Positions 28,508 through 37,579 of a DNA stretch of 64,000 nucleotides are shown one piece after another. The notes under the pieces were generated by a model that saw nothing but the letters and a program-made list of their open reading frames with translations, did no database searches and had not been told where the DNA came from. The DNA comes from CAZDYI01 sp964509765 (GTDB lineage Bacteria; Pseudomonadota; Gammaproteobacteria; Tethybacterales; Tethybacteraceae). The position numbers were made by a program, and so were the translations under genes. The DNA lies in NCBI GenBank assembly GCA_964509765.1, contig CAZDYI010000011.1, positions 62,001 through 126,000 of the forward strand, in the 5' to 3' direction. Position 1 is the first letter of the stretch. Each line of letters begins with the position of its first letter.

Positions 28508-29510
28508 TCAGTGGGCCTGTCGTTTTCGCTTGCGCCGCTTGGCGGCGGCGGCCCTGCGGTCCATGACCATCTTGCCGAGCCTGAGGACGTTTCCCGCAAG
28601 GATGGGCATTGCGACGTTCCGTCCGAAGCCTTCGCGTCCGCTGCGGCTGCGCACCCGGTCCAGGCCGTGGTTGTCCAGGAAGTTGCCGGCCGACTCGACG
28701 CGGGAGTGCTTGTTCCTGGCCGCGGCGAAGGGCTCGGCCTCCTCCCTCGCGCGCCTCTCCTTGCTGAGGTAGCCCCGGAACGGCATCGCGTTGAGCCCGA
28801 GGATGCCGTCGAGCTTTTCGATGTTCGACTTGCTCGAGAAGCCCTTGTCGAAGCTGCACGAGTAGATCGCGGGGTGGCGCTCGACCGCTCCCTTGACCAG
28901 CGGCACCGCCGCGTCGGTGTCGCCGCCTTGCCACATCACCACGTGGTTGAGGATGAAGCCGTGCTGGTCCTCGATCACCGCAACCGGCACGCCGATCTCC
29001 GGCGGCCTTCCCTCCTTGCCCTTGTCGATCCAGCGCACCCACTCCTTGTGGAGCGAGTGCGCCTTCTCGCCGTACGGGATCACCTCGCCGCAGAGCACGC
29101 GGCGGTCGACTTGGCCGACTAGGCGGCGGGCGTGGCGCAGCGCGTGATCGATCTTCTTGAGCAGCTCCGGCTGCACTTCCGCATGAGGCAGCAAACCATG
29201 GGTCTCCTCGGCCTTGCTGACCACCGACCTCGCGTGAGAAAGAAACTCCTCCACGCGGTCCGGATGGCGGCGGTACTGCCTCGCCGTCCGCACCCGGGCG
29301 TGAAGCTTTCTGGTCTTGCGCATCAGGTGGCGGCCCTGCCGCCAGCCCGACAGGACGACCGCGTCCACGACCGATTTGCGCAACTGCTACACGTCGGTCG
29401 GCCAGCAAGCGTCGGCACCGACCGGGATCGTCCGCAGGATCCCATCCTTCCGCAGTTACTCCTCCGCCGTCCTCTCGTCTGCGAGGATTTTCCGATCTCC
29501 ATTAAATCCA
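28508..29510 (-). pseudogene. ISNCY-like transposase, 5' part missing and interrupted
   Basis: The frame 29383-28508 reads SVVDAVVLSGWRQGRHLMRKT, HALRHARRLVGQVDRRVL, EDQHGFILNHVVMWQGGD, SCSFDKGFSSKSNIEKL and GYLSKERRAREEAE. This is the pattern of ISNCY-family transposases with the SFDKGF motif. A TAG in frame at about 29386-29388 interrupts it, and upstream sequence to about 29510 is only partly matching. The N-terminal DNA-binding region is lost. The GC-rich 28310-28507 stretch beside it, with a hairpin-forming GGCCCCTGCTTCAGGGGCC, is probably the element's own 3' tail. Confidence 0.72.
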
Positions 29511-29610
29511 TGATTGCTAACCCCTTTACGGAAGTTTAAGCAATCACCTAATTTATCGGTCTGGTGCTAGACTGTCTGGCAGGAATATCATCCGTAACGA
29601 ACTATTGCAA

Positions 29611-31308
29611 TCACCAATTTGTTTTCTCGAAGAGCGCACGATGCGAGACTAACCCTCTCAAACTGTCAATCCATAACAACATCGGTGCGAAGAATGAGTG
29701 CAACCGAATTTTCCAGGCTGGAGAGTTACCGAGCATTGTGTTGCAATAATCATCAATGGCGTCACTGCGAGACTGGCTAATTTCATTGTCGCCAGGACTG
29801 TGCCCGAGTGCTCCAATGTTAGTCATGCGTCCCAAGCAGTTCGTTGCATCACTGGGTGTTACTCCCAAGATGTTTTGTCGATTTGGATCAGCTCCTGCTC
29901 CAATAAGAAGTTCTACCGTGTCTTCATAGCCCATGAAGGCTGCATAATGCAACGGTGTCGATCCTGCAACGTCCGTGCTGTTTGGGTCTGCTCCAAACTT
30001 CAACAACGTCTCAATGTTGTCTTTGTCGTTATATCGATCCACTGCGAAATGTAGCAATGTCGCACCAAATACGTGCTTTGTGTCCGGGTTCCCGCCCCCC
30101 TCCAACAGTGTTGCGAAAGTCTGTTCATCACCATCGATCATTGCATGATACAAGTAAGACCTGTGCATGTCCTCGCTGCCTAGCTCAATACGTAAATCTG
30201 ACTCTTCCGCTGTTGACAGTGACAGCATTCTGGATGCCGAGCTGATTTGACGATTAATGAATACATCTTCTTCTTTAATCTTACCGTCTGGACTTGCGCC
30301 TGCTGACAGCAACACTGACACGGTCTCATTGTGTCCAAACAGGACTGAGTTGTAAATGGGAGGTTCTGATTGGAAATTTACTTTGTCGTTGATGTCAGCC
30401 CCTGCGTCAATCAATGTCTGGGCGATCTCGGCGTACCCCAGCGTCGCCGCATGGTGCAAAGGCTTATAGCCATTGATGTACTCACGGTTGACATCAGCAC
30501 CTGCCCCGATCAGCGCCTTCACAATTTCATGGTGTCCAGCTTGAGCGGCCTTTGACAATGGAGGGGCTTGTAACTCTCCGTAAGCCCTTCCATGCACTGC
30601 CGCACCCGAATCCAACAACAGATTAACGACATCCAAGTGTCCGTGGCGCGAAGCAACTGCCAATGGGGTGAACCCTTGGTAATGCACGCTGTCAACCTCT
30701 GCGCCGGAAGCTATGAACAAAGACACCATCGCTGCATCGCCCTGAAGAGCCGCCATGTACATGGGTGTTCCGAGAACATCGTACACCCCCTCGATCTTCA
30801 ATCCAAGCTCAAGCATTTTCTTGACAGTCTCCTGATGTCCTCCGCCTGCCGCGTCGTGCATGGCGGTCAGTCCCTTGTAATTGGCTGTGTTTCCATCGGC
30901 GCCTGCATTGACGAGCAGCTCCACCATGTCTGCCTGGCCTTCAGCGGCGGCAACGTGCAGTGGCGTGTTTCCGGTGCCGGTGCGGCTTTCCACCTCCGCT
31001 CCGGCACCAACCAATGAAGCGGCGATCTCCAAGGTTCCAGCCATTGCAGCGACGTGCAAGGGAGTCCAGCCGTAATAATCCACGGCTTCAACATCCTCTC
31101 CTGCGCTGATCAAAGCGTTCAGCTTGTCAACATCTCCTGCCCTTGCAGCTTTATGCAGCTGCAGAGGAAAGTCATGGCTCTGGCGCTTTACCCATTCGAC
31201 TGCATTGTCTATGGATTCCGGGACGGCAAGCACGAAGAATACCGAGGGCAACACGGCAAGTGCCGCAACAAAGGCCAAAACTGAGAAAAAGGTTTTTTTC
31301 GGACGCAT
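29611..31308 (-). CDS. Membrane-anchored ankyrin-repeat protein (565 aa)
   Basis: MRPKKTFFSVLAFVAALAVL begins a signal-anchor helix (about residues 6-30). About a dozen ankyrin units follow, for example GWTPLHVAAMAGTLEIAASLV, NTPLHVAAAEGQADMVELL, GYKPLHHAATLGYAEIAQTL and STPLHYAAFMGYEDTVELL. A less regular insert of about 70 residues, with MLSLSTAEESDLRIELGSED, splits the repeat array near residue 365. The C-terminus has a second hydrophobic stretch, FFAPMLLWIDSLRG. The repeats are expected outside the cytoplasm and to bind proteins. The partner is unknown. The ATG at 31308 is chosen; the longer TTG start at 31353 overlaps GGAGG, which is more likely a ribosome site. Base composition is intermediate between island and core. 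Confidence 0.85.
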   Translation of the reverse strand: MRPKKTFFSVLAFVAALAVLPSVFFVLAVPESIDNAVEWVKRQSHDFPLQLHKAARAGDVDKLNALISAGEDVEAVDYYGWTPLHVAAMAGTLEIAASLVGAGAEVESRTGTGNTPLHVAAAEGQADMVELLVNAGADGNTANYKGLTAMHDAAGGGHQETVKKMLELGLKIEGVYDVLGTPMYMAALQGDAAMVSLFIASGAEVDSVHYQGFTPLAVASRHGHLDVVNLLLDSGAAVHGRAYGELQAPPLSKAAQAGHHEIVKALIGAGADVNREYINGYKPLHHAATLGYAEIAQTLIDAGADINDKVNFQSEPPIYNSVLFGHNETVSVLLSAGASPDGKIKEEDVFINRQISSASRMLSLSTAEESDLRIELGSEDMHRSYLYHAMIDGDEQTFATLLEGGGNPDTKHVFGATLLHFAVDRYNDKDNIETLLKFGADPNSTDVAGSTPLHYAAFMGYEDTVELLIGAGADPNRQNILGVTPSDATNCLGRMTNIGALGHSPGDNEISQSRSDAIDDYCNTMLGNSPAWKIRLHSFFAPMLLWIDSLRGLVSHRALFEKTNW

Positions 31309-31419
31309 TAAACTCGGTGCAGAATTATCTGAAAATGACAGCAATTCCTCCAAAAAGACCTTTACTAGCCCGAAGGAATCGTCGTCGTCTACATAATTCT
31401 ACTTGATTTTCTCTACCCA

Positions 31420-31581
31420 TGGATCAAGGTGCGCACCTGGCGCTATGTTGCCGAGAGCCTGACACTGCACCTTCCCGCAGAGACGGCGGCTGTCCTGTCA
31501 GGCGAGGAGGAGAAGCTCTCTCCCCTTGCCGAGGAGTTTGCGGATGTGCAGGACCTGGACCTGGACTTCGGCGTGATCTGA
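31420..31581 (+). pseudogene. C-terminal fragment of an unidentified plus-strand gene
   Basis: The frame ending at the TGA at 31579-31581 reads WIKVRTWRYVAESL, LHLPAETAAVLSGEEE, and LAEEFADVQDLDLDFGVI. It has strongly protein-like composition and GC-rich third positions like the core genome. The sequence upstream switches to the AT-rich start region of the ankyrin gene on the other strand, so only the tail survives. I do not recognise the family. It ends 60 bases from the convergent HlyD fragment. Confidence 0.35.
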
Positions 31582-31640
31582 CGGTATCGGCGTTGTCAGG
31601 TCCGAGCCTCGCGCTTTGCTGCGGCAGGCGGCGACCCGTG

Positions 31641-32703
31641 TCACGGCTCGTTGAAGGCCTTGTCGGCATGTCCGAGCAGCGGCTCGATCAGGACCTCTAT
31701 CCCCCTGCGCTTGCCGACGCGGATCTCGGCGGTCACGCTCATCCCGGATACGAGGCCGACCTTCCTGCCTTCGACGACCAGGTGGTCCTGCAGGAGCCTG
31801 ATGCGGGCGACGAACACAGGTCCGAGGACCTCGTCGTCGGTTGCGTCGGCGGGGATGTGCTCGACGATTCCCTCGACGAAGCCGTGCCTGAGGTGCGGGA
31901 TCGCCTCGATCTTGACTGCGACTTCCATCCCTTCCCGGACATGCCCGATGTCCTTGTTTGCTATCCTGACCTTGGCGAACGGCCTCGCCCCGCCCGGGAC
32001 GACCTTCATCAGCGGCTGGGCCGGCTGGACAACCGAGCCCTCCGACAGGACGAGCTCCTCGACGGTGCCGTCCACGGGAGACCTGACGAAGTGGTCGTCG
32101 CGGAGCTTGCGAGCCTTGACGAGCTCCTGCTCGGTGGACTCGGCAAGCCTGTTGGCCTCCAGCAGCGCTTCTGCGGCCAGGCTGCGGACCCCGGCGAGCT
32201 CGAGCGCGTATGCGCTCTCGAGGGCCTCTGCCCGGGCCTCGCTCCCTGCCGCCTGGTCCAGGTGCGCGGCGCGGACGCCCATGAGCCTCTCGACCTCCCG
32301 GTCAGCCTCGGCCCTAACCACCCCGAGCCTGGTCCTTGCGTCGTCCAGCAGGCCCCGCGCGTCCAGCTCGGCCTGCCTCGCAACGTCCAGCCCCGACTGG
32401 CTGACCACGCCGCGCTCAAGCAGGATCTCGTTGCGCCGCACCTCCTCCTGCGCAAGGCGGCGGCCCTCGGCATGCCTTTCGATCTCGAGAATGATGCCGC
32501 CGACCTGAGCTTCGACCCGCTTCTTCAGGGCCCCGATCTGGGCGGAAACGCTTTCAGCCTGGGCGCGCTGGTTCTCCGCAGACAGCGCAAGCTCCCGCGC
32601 CTCCGCCTCCGCCCGCTCGCGGCTGGCAAGCATCTCGGAATGCTTGGCGTCCAGCGCGCGCTGCCGGTCCTCGAGAATCCCGGCATCCATGCCCTCCAGG
32701 TCC
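31641..32703 (-). pseudogene. HlyD-family periplasmic adaptor, N-terminus lost
   Basis: About 350 C-terminal residues of a type I secretion membrane-fusion protein remain. A long coiled coil (RQRALDAKHSEMLASRERAE through LDVARQAELDARGLL and AEALLEANRL) is followed by VRSPVDGTVEELVLSEGSVV, the lipoyl half. The beta-barrel FAKVRIANKDIGHVREGMEV and the HlyD C-terminal LVSGMSVTAEIRVGKRRGIEVL come next. The N-terminal cytoplasmic part, membrane helix and first lipoyl half are missing. The reading frame runs straight into an IS1380-like fragment at about 32703. Without an inner-membrane anchor it cannot assemble with an ABC exporter. No exporter ATPase is present. GC-rich like the core. Confidence 0.85.
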
Positions 32704-33250
32704 GGCCCGCCAGCCACGTCCCCGTCGCCGAGTCGAACACCAGTGTCTGCGTCATGCCGAGCTCGCCCTTGCGCGTCATCTCCGCGCACCCCTTCCCGCA
32801 CGAGAACTCCTGCTCGTCGATGTCCACCATCCGGCCCGTGCGCTTGCCAGGACCCGGCAGCGGAATGTCGCACATGCAACGCTCCACCACCACGTCCATC
32901 AGCCTCTCCACCTGCGAATACCTGTCCGACACACGCAACAACAACCTCTCCAGAGCCTGCCTGCTCGGCGGGCCCGAAGCCAGGAAGTCGTCCTCCAGCA
33001 ACGACACGTCCCACACCCGCTCGCCCCCTATGTGCAACATGTGGATCACGGTCCTGAGCAGCTCCGCGTTGCTGTAGCCGCGGTTGCTCGACGGTCTGCC
33101 CAGCAAGCGGTCGGCCTCCTCCATCAAGCCCAGATGCTCGATCACAATATGCAGCAGATAAACGCCGCCGTGGGCCGAATGTTCGCCCTTGCCCAGGACC
33201 AGCTTGAGGGGAGTATGGTATACTGACGCTACGGTTGCTCCTTCACCCAT
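32704..33250 (-). pseudogene. N-terminal half of an IS1380-like transposase
   Basis: From the ATG at 33250 the frame is clean for about 180 residues: GVYLLHIVIEHLGLMEEADR, NAELLRTVIHMLHIGGERV, GPPSRQALERLLLRVSDRY, RMVDIDEQEF and MTQTLVFDSATGTWLAG. It then ends inside the HlyD coding region. DID probably holds the first catalytic aspartate. The second Asp and the Glu are absent. Its upstream sequence matches the other two copies (GGTGAAGGAGCAA). A one-ended deletion joined this half to hlyD. Confidence 0.75.
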
Positions 33251-33387
33251 TGGGTGTTGGTTAGTTCAGCGAGCAATTGTAACACGGGCCTTGCCGTTAC
33301 TGGCTTGGTCCGTGTTTTTTAGTCCGGACCTGGGTTTCTAACGGTCATTTTGGGTGATAGCGTAATGGATATCCAAGGAGAGACAAT

Positions 33388-34190
33388 ATGAGATCATTGA
33401 TAGTGGCTAGGACCGTGGCCGATGAGATGACGTCGGAGAAGTTGCTGCGGAGGATTGGGAATAATGGGACGTTCACGGAATGCCCGCATTGCAGGAGTGC
33501 CGAGTTAACCTACTGCACAGTACGAACTATCGGTGAGAGGACTGTGGTCGGACATAGAGCGTGCGCAAGGGCAAAATGCTGTTCCAGAGCACGGTGAGCT
33601 TATGCGCGTAAGTGATGATATTGCGGCTGTTCGAGCAACAGTCGTCTGCCTTGGCATGCGTGAAGGACCTGTGTCTGAATCGCAACACGGTCAACAGCTA
33701 CTACAGGAAGTACCGCTAGGTAATTTGCCTGCGGGTCACTCCTAGGCTATCAGGGGGGGGGGGAGTCGGTGCTGACGAGAATGCTTCGGCGGACGTCACA
33801 AGGGCAAGCACAGACGAAGCGCAGCCTGCAAGGTGCCCATAATCGGGGACATCGACTGCTGCGGAAAGGTCTCCGTCCAAGCAGTTCCAATAGTCGAGGC
33901 AGAGACCCTGCTCAGTCAGACCATATAGACCTGTAAGCGCTGTAGCCTGAACTTCTCCGACAAGTTCCGCTCCTGCAACTGTCTCGTCGCTCACAGCTCC
34001 CGGCACAATCGCATTGACCACTCGAAAGAGCTCGTAATACAGCAAGGTCTAGATCAACGGCGTTGAGCGCTTCTTGAGCTATGCCAAGGAGCGACTGTAG
34101 AAGTTCCGCGAAGAGTCGACCGAGTACTTCCCGCTCTACCTCAATGAACTCGATGTTCAGTACAATTCAAAGGGCGATGGTTTCATGACG
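33388..34190 (+). pseudogene. IS1595-like transposase remnant, scattered over several frames
   Basis: An AAGGAGA precedes MRSLIVARTVADEMTSEKLL and a zinc-ribbon start TECPHCRSAELTY. After frame shifts come ALACVKDLCLNRNTVNSYYRKYR, then ESVLTRMLRR, then VPIIGDIDCCGKVSVQAVPIV, then SLNFSDKFRS with HNRIDHSKELV, and finally INGVERFLSYAKERL followed by FPLYLNELDVQYN. The order is that of an IS1595-family DDE transposase, zinc ribbon to NGxExFW-like C-terminus. An 11-G run at 33753-33763 is one of the breaks. Clearly dead. Confidence 0.7.
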
Positions 34191-34256
34191 TTGGTGATTC
34201 CCAGCCTAGTGAAAAATCCGTTTTCGGACCCCCAATAGGCAATCATCTATTAATAT

Positions 34257-35174
34257 CTAGTTGTATATCATGACAAATAACATGGCAGACAGTAGCACCC
34301 AAAGCATAATCTGGTTGAGGGTGGTAAATCCCATTCCTTTTCTGGTCTGCAATCTGGGTGTAATAGAACAGAAAATTGCAGACAATCCGGGAACTACCAA
34401 TAATGTCAAAAATTCCTGAGCAAAAAAATGGCCTAGAACTGAAACTGCAAGCTGAAGCAAGCCGAATGCTATCCAATGCCACGTCTTTATCTTGCTGACA
34501 GTTGCTTCGGTGGTGTTCTTCATGGCTCCAACATCATTCTCATCAACCATTGCAACTGTCACGAACTTGAGTTTATCCTGCACTTTGACAACAATTACGT
34601 GATCGCCAATTGCTAATCCTTCACTTGATCTTGCCTTCCAGTTCCGTTTTGGCTGTGGCAAAGAAATGCTCTCGCTGGGATCCAGCCTAATTCTGCCCTT
34701 GTCACCTTTCCATTTCCGAACGCGCCCTGTTCTGCCGACCAACTTCTCGGCAATTATTGAGTGCTGTAATTTAATCTGCGAGTATCCAAACACGAATAAT
34801 GAAGTGAATAACAGAATAAATGCAATTGAGGACAATATGGGCACATTTCGCAAGAACAAGTTTTCAAGGGTATCCTCGACTGCAATCTCAGCCAGAGGTA
34901 TATCAGAGTAGTTGGCTTGGGCACCAAGACCCATGGTCAACCACCCCAATACAGAAACGTAGTGCGGTATGGGTCTGGCAAGCATAGCCTCAGTGGACAC
35001 TAACACGAAACTCGTCAAGGTAAACATCATAGGAGCAACAGTGCCGACGGCAAACCCCAGAGCAATCTTCCAGCCGAAGATCAAGTAAAGGGTGAACAGC
35101 ACCGCTCCGATGGAAGCCCAGGCTATCAGGCCTGCAACCTGTCTTTTTGCGTTTTGATTAATAATTGTTATCAA
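34257..35174 (-). CDS. Polytopic membrane protein with central NfeD-like OB domain (305 aa), module B1
   Basis: Two or three N-terminal helices (VAGLIAWASIGAVLFTLYLI, FTLTSFVLVSTEAM) and one near 115-135 (ILSSIAFILLFTSLFVFGY) precede a soluble domain. That domain has GRTGRVRKWKGDKGRIRLDP, WKARSSEGLAIGDHVIVVKV and FVTVA. The GxxGxv, Wxxxs and G..V.V pattern is that of NfeD C-terminal OB folds. C-terminal helices WHWIAFGLLQLAVSVLGH and VVPGLSAIFC...LNQIMLW resemble the whole of the small protein encoded just upstream. The start is TTG at 35174, overlapping the upstream stop as TTGA, so it is coupled. NfeD-like domains partner SPFH proteins or proteases elsewhere; none is here. Function unknown. 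Confidence 0.65.
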   Translation of the reverse strand: MITIINQNAKRQVAGLIAWASIGAVLFTLYLIFGWKIALGFAVGTVAPMMFTLTSFVLVSTEAMLARPIPHYVSVLGWLTMGLGAQANYSDIPLAEIAVEDTLENLFLRNVPILSSIAFILLFTSLFVFGYSQIKLQHSIIAEKLVGRTGRVRKWKGDKGRIRLDPSESISLPQPKRNWKARSSEGLAIGDHVIVVKVQDKLKFVTVAMVDENDVGAMKNTTEATVSKIKTWHWIAFGLLQLAVSVLGHFFAQEFLTLLVVPGLSAIFCSITPRLQTRKGMGFTTLNQIMLWVLLSAMLFVMIYN

Positions 35175-35455
35175 GGGAGCACCTCATTGACCAAGTAAGG
35201 GAACGCCACTATGGCAACACTGATGCCAATCCAGAGTATTACCTGATGTACAGGCTCCAACTCATCCTTAAATATGGACACCGATGGCACCAGAAACCCT
35301 ACGAACACTGCCGACATGCCTGGCAACAGCAATACCACCGAAAAGTCTTGGAGAGCCGTGGACTCGACGACAGCGCTCCCGACAAGCAGGAGCAGGCCGA
35401 ACGCAACCCAGATGATGGACCAAGCCCACCAAGGGATGTCGTCAATTAATTTCAA
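35171..35455 (-). CDS. Small three-helix membrane protein (94 aa), module A1
   Basis: MKLIDDIPWWAWSIIWVAFG opens the first helix. FSVVLLLPGMSAVFVGFLVP and LEPVHQVILWIGISVAIVAF are the second and third. A short charged loop with FKDELEP separates the last two. It has no known domain that I recognise. The pattern WxxxxxxAFGLLxL, PGMSA and HQVILW also occurs at the C-terminus of the partner gene, to which it is joined by a TTGA overlap. It shares its design with the protein at 37289-37579. Membrane location is predicted from composition. Confidence 0.65.
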   Translation of the reverse strand: MKLIDDIPWWAWSIIWVAFGLLLLVGSAVVESTALQDFSVVLLLPGMSAVFVGFLVPSVSIFKDELEPVHQVILWIGISVAIVAFPYLVNEVLP

Positions 35456-35689
35456 AGCAGATGCCCAAGGTTAAATCCCGCTTGGATTTTACCCCAATTG
35501 CCCGATTGAATTTTCACTCCTCAACGATGACATAGGTCAAGCTCATATATAGGCTACGTCTGTGTGGTACTCATGCAAACCATGCTGCCCAAAATGCCCG
35601 ATTGAAAACCTGAGCTTCCACAACGAACACAGATCGAGCCAATTACGGCGCGATCCGCGTTATACTTGCAATGCAAATCAAGATTCACC

Positions 35690-36982
35690 CAACGGGTGAA
35701 AGGAGCAAGCGCGGAATAAACATGCTGCATCAAGCTCGAACCTGCCCTAGGTCAGGGCGGGAACTCATCCCTCGGAAGGATGTTATTGGTGCGCGAGATA
35801 GTCGCCCGGACTGGCATCATGTCAGCGTCGGACAGCATCCTCGGCGAGCCGGGGAGCGGCCGCGGCCAGAGCTACTCGGGCTACGTCGGGACGTTCGTGC
35901 AGCTGTTCCTGAGCGGCGGCGACTGCCTGTCGGACGTGTCGTCGCTGGAGGGCGACCCCCTGGCGCAGGGCTTGCCGAGCAGGCAGTCGCTGTCGTCGTT
36001 CCTAGAGAGGAAGTAGTCTGTGGAGGAGTTTCCGAAGGTCGAGGTTCTGTTCGGCAAGGCGGTATCGCAGTGCCCGCGCGGCGTTCCGAAAAATGAGGCC
36101 CGGGTGCTGGACATAGACGAGCAGCGGGTGGTTTGCGAGGTGCAGTGCAGCGAGCAGGACCACAAGGGCGAGCGTTCGCTGATGCATACGCTGGTGTTCG
36201 ACTCGGGGACGGACACGGTTCTGGCGAGCCGCCTGTAACCGGGCTACTGTACGCAGGGGACGGGGCGCTCCGACGTTTTGGAGGCGGCCGCAGGCCGGCT
36301 TGGCAGACGGAAGGTGAAGATGGTGCGCGCGGACGCGGCGTACTACAACGCGGAGACGATCGGCTGGTGCCAGAAGCACGAGGCGGACTTCGTGATCATG
36401 CACAAACCGCGCCGGGGCCGGGTCGGGCCGCCTGCCGGGATCAGGGACGAGGACCTGGAGCTCGTTGAGACCAACGATGACGGGACCGCGTGGGTGTCGG
36501 TCAGGACGACGAGCACGCTGCGCGGGCGCGTCAAGCCCTTTTCCGTGGTCCACTACCTCAAGGTCGGCCCCGGCATCCAGAGCGAGATGCTCTACGGCCA
36601 CTACGCGATCGCGACGAGCATGGACGGCATCGGCGCCCTTGAGCTGCGCGAGCTGTACAACCGCCGCGGCGACGACTGCGAGAACCGGATCAAGGATTAC
36701 GGCTCGGACCTCGCGGGCAAGCGGATGTCCTCGTCGAAGCTCGGCCCCAACAGGGTCCTGGCGCACATGAAGGCGATCGCGCACAACCTGTTCATGCTCC
36801 TGCGCCGCCTGCTGTTCGGCGGCTGGCGGCCGCGCCTCAAGCAGTTCCGCCTCTGGGTGCAGCAGATCCCGTGCAGCCTCGTCAGGAGCAACCGGAAGAC
36901 TCTGCTGCGCATACACAACAACGCCAGGTTCCGCCAGCTTGTAAAGTGGAGCCGCAAGCTCGGCGACGCCTTCGCGCCCTGA
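35690..36982 (+). pseudogene. IS1380-like transposase, frameshifted
   Basis: The start region (ACGGGTGAAAGGAGCAAGC) matches the ATG region of the copy at 33250 but with ATG changed to ACG. MSASDSILGEPGSGRGQSYS, LEGDPLAQGLPSRQSLSSFL, a stop, VLDIDEQRVV and LMHTLVFDSGTDTVL follow in changing frames. The last 234 residues (36278-36982) are intact: VKMVRADAAYYNAETIGWC with the second Asp, and YNRRGDDCENRIKDYGSDL with the catalytic Glu. GC-rich, and set between the two inverted copies of the NfeD-like module. Confidence 0.78.
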
Positions 36983-37273
36983 GGCGCCCCCCCGCCGGAA
37001 GGCGGGCCATCCGAAATCATGGCTTGCCCGAAAAGGGTCCGGGGAACTCGTCAGCGCCTTGCCCATAAACCCACCTCAAACGCGGGTTTCGTGCTTGAGA
37101 GCGTGTTTTCGAGGGTTTTTTCTTGGCCGAGTCCGGGATTGAGGGCCAATAACCAGGGCAAAAAGGCGAAATCGCGCTCTGCCGGAGTCAATCAGGCAAA
37201 GTGCCGTTTCCGGACTTGGCTCTTGATGGGGAAAACAGTGAAATTTCTAGGGCAATCAAGCATTTTGGGGTCA
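36983..37273. other. Intergenic stretch between IS1380-like copy and module 2
   Basis: No gene seen. The first part holds the IS tail, with the hairpin CCGCCGGAAGGCGG just after the transposase stop. The rest is low-complexity mixed sequence leading to the module 2 promoter. A GGGCAAT word near 37251 and GGGGTCATG near 37268 resemble words upstream of module 1, suggesting that the two modules kept some shared upstream DNA. Confidence 0.35.
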
Positions 37274-37282
37274 TGTTATAAT
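37274..37282 (+). promoter_or_regulatory. Extended -10 promoter of module 2
   Basis: TGTTATAAT is a perfect extended -10 hexamer. Its expected start point, about seven bases downstream, falls at or next to the ATG at 37289, so the message may be leaderless. Confidence 0.55.
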
Positions 37283-37288
37283 TTGCAG

Positions 37289-37579
37289 ATGAGGGAGATG
37301 AAAAAATTCGACGTCATCCCATCGTGGCTTTGGTCAACCATTTGGTTTTCCTTCGGGGCCGTTCTGTTGGCGGCATTCGCTTTCGTTCCGTGGCCCACGG
37401 AAAATGTCAGTGACTTCGGGCCAGTACTGCTGATTCCAGGCATCTCAGCAGTAGGTGTTGGGCTTGCAGTGCCCTTAATGTCTGTGTTCGATGATGAACT
37501 CGAACCCATACACCAGATAGTGACCTGGTTAGGACTATGCATGGTTATGTCTCTTACTCACCTAGATGTATTTCCGTGA
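37289..37579 (+). CDS. Small three-helix membrane protein (96 aa), module A2
   Basis: Paralogue of the protein at 35171-35455. IPSWLWSTIWFSFGAVLLAA, FGPVLLIPGISAVGVGLAVP and DDELEPIHQIVTWLGLCM align along the full length. The start is either the ATG at 37289 (MREMKKF) or the one at 37298 (MKKFDVIP), whose length matches the other copy better. The extended -10 at 37274-37282 makes 37289 nearly the transcript end. The stop overlaps the next gene's GTG as GTGA, the same coupling as in copy 1. Function unknown. Confidence 0.65.
   Translation: MREMKKFDVIPSWLWSTIWFSFGAVLLAAFAFVPWPTENVSDFGPVLLIPGISAVGVGLAVPLMSVFDDELEPIHQIVTWLGLCMVMSLTHLDVFP

Noticed and set aside
33716..34045. 109-codon minus-strand frame
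   Set aside because: It is the shadow of the IS1595-like transposase, whose FSDKF, HSKEL and INGVERF motifs are on the plus strand.
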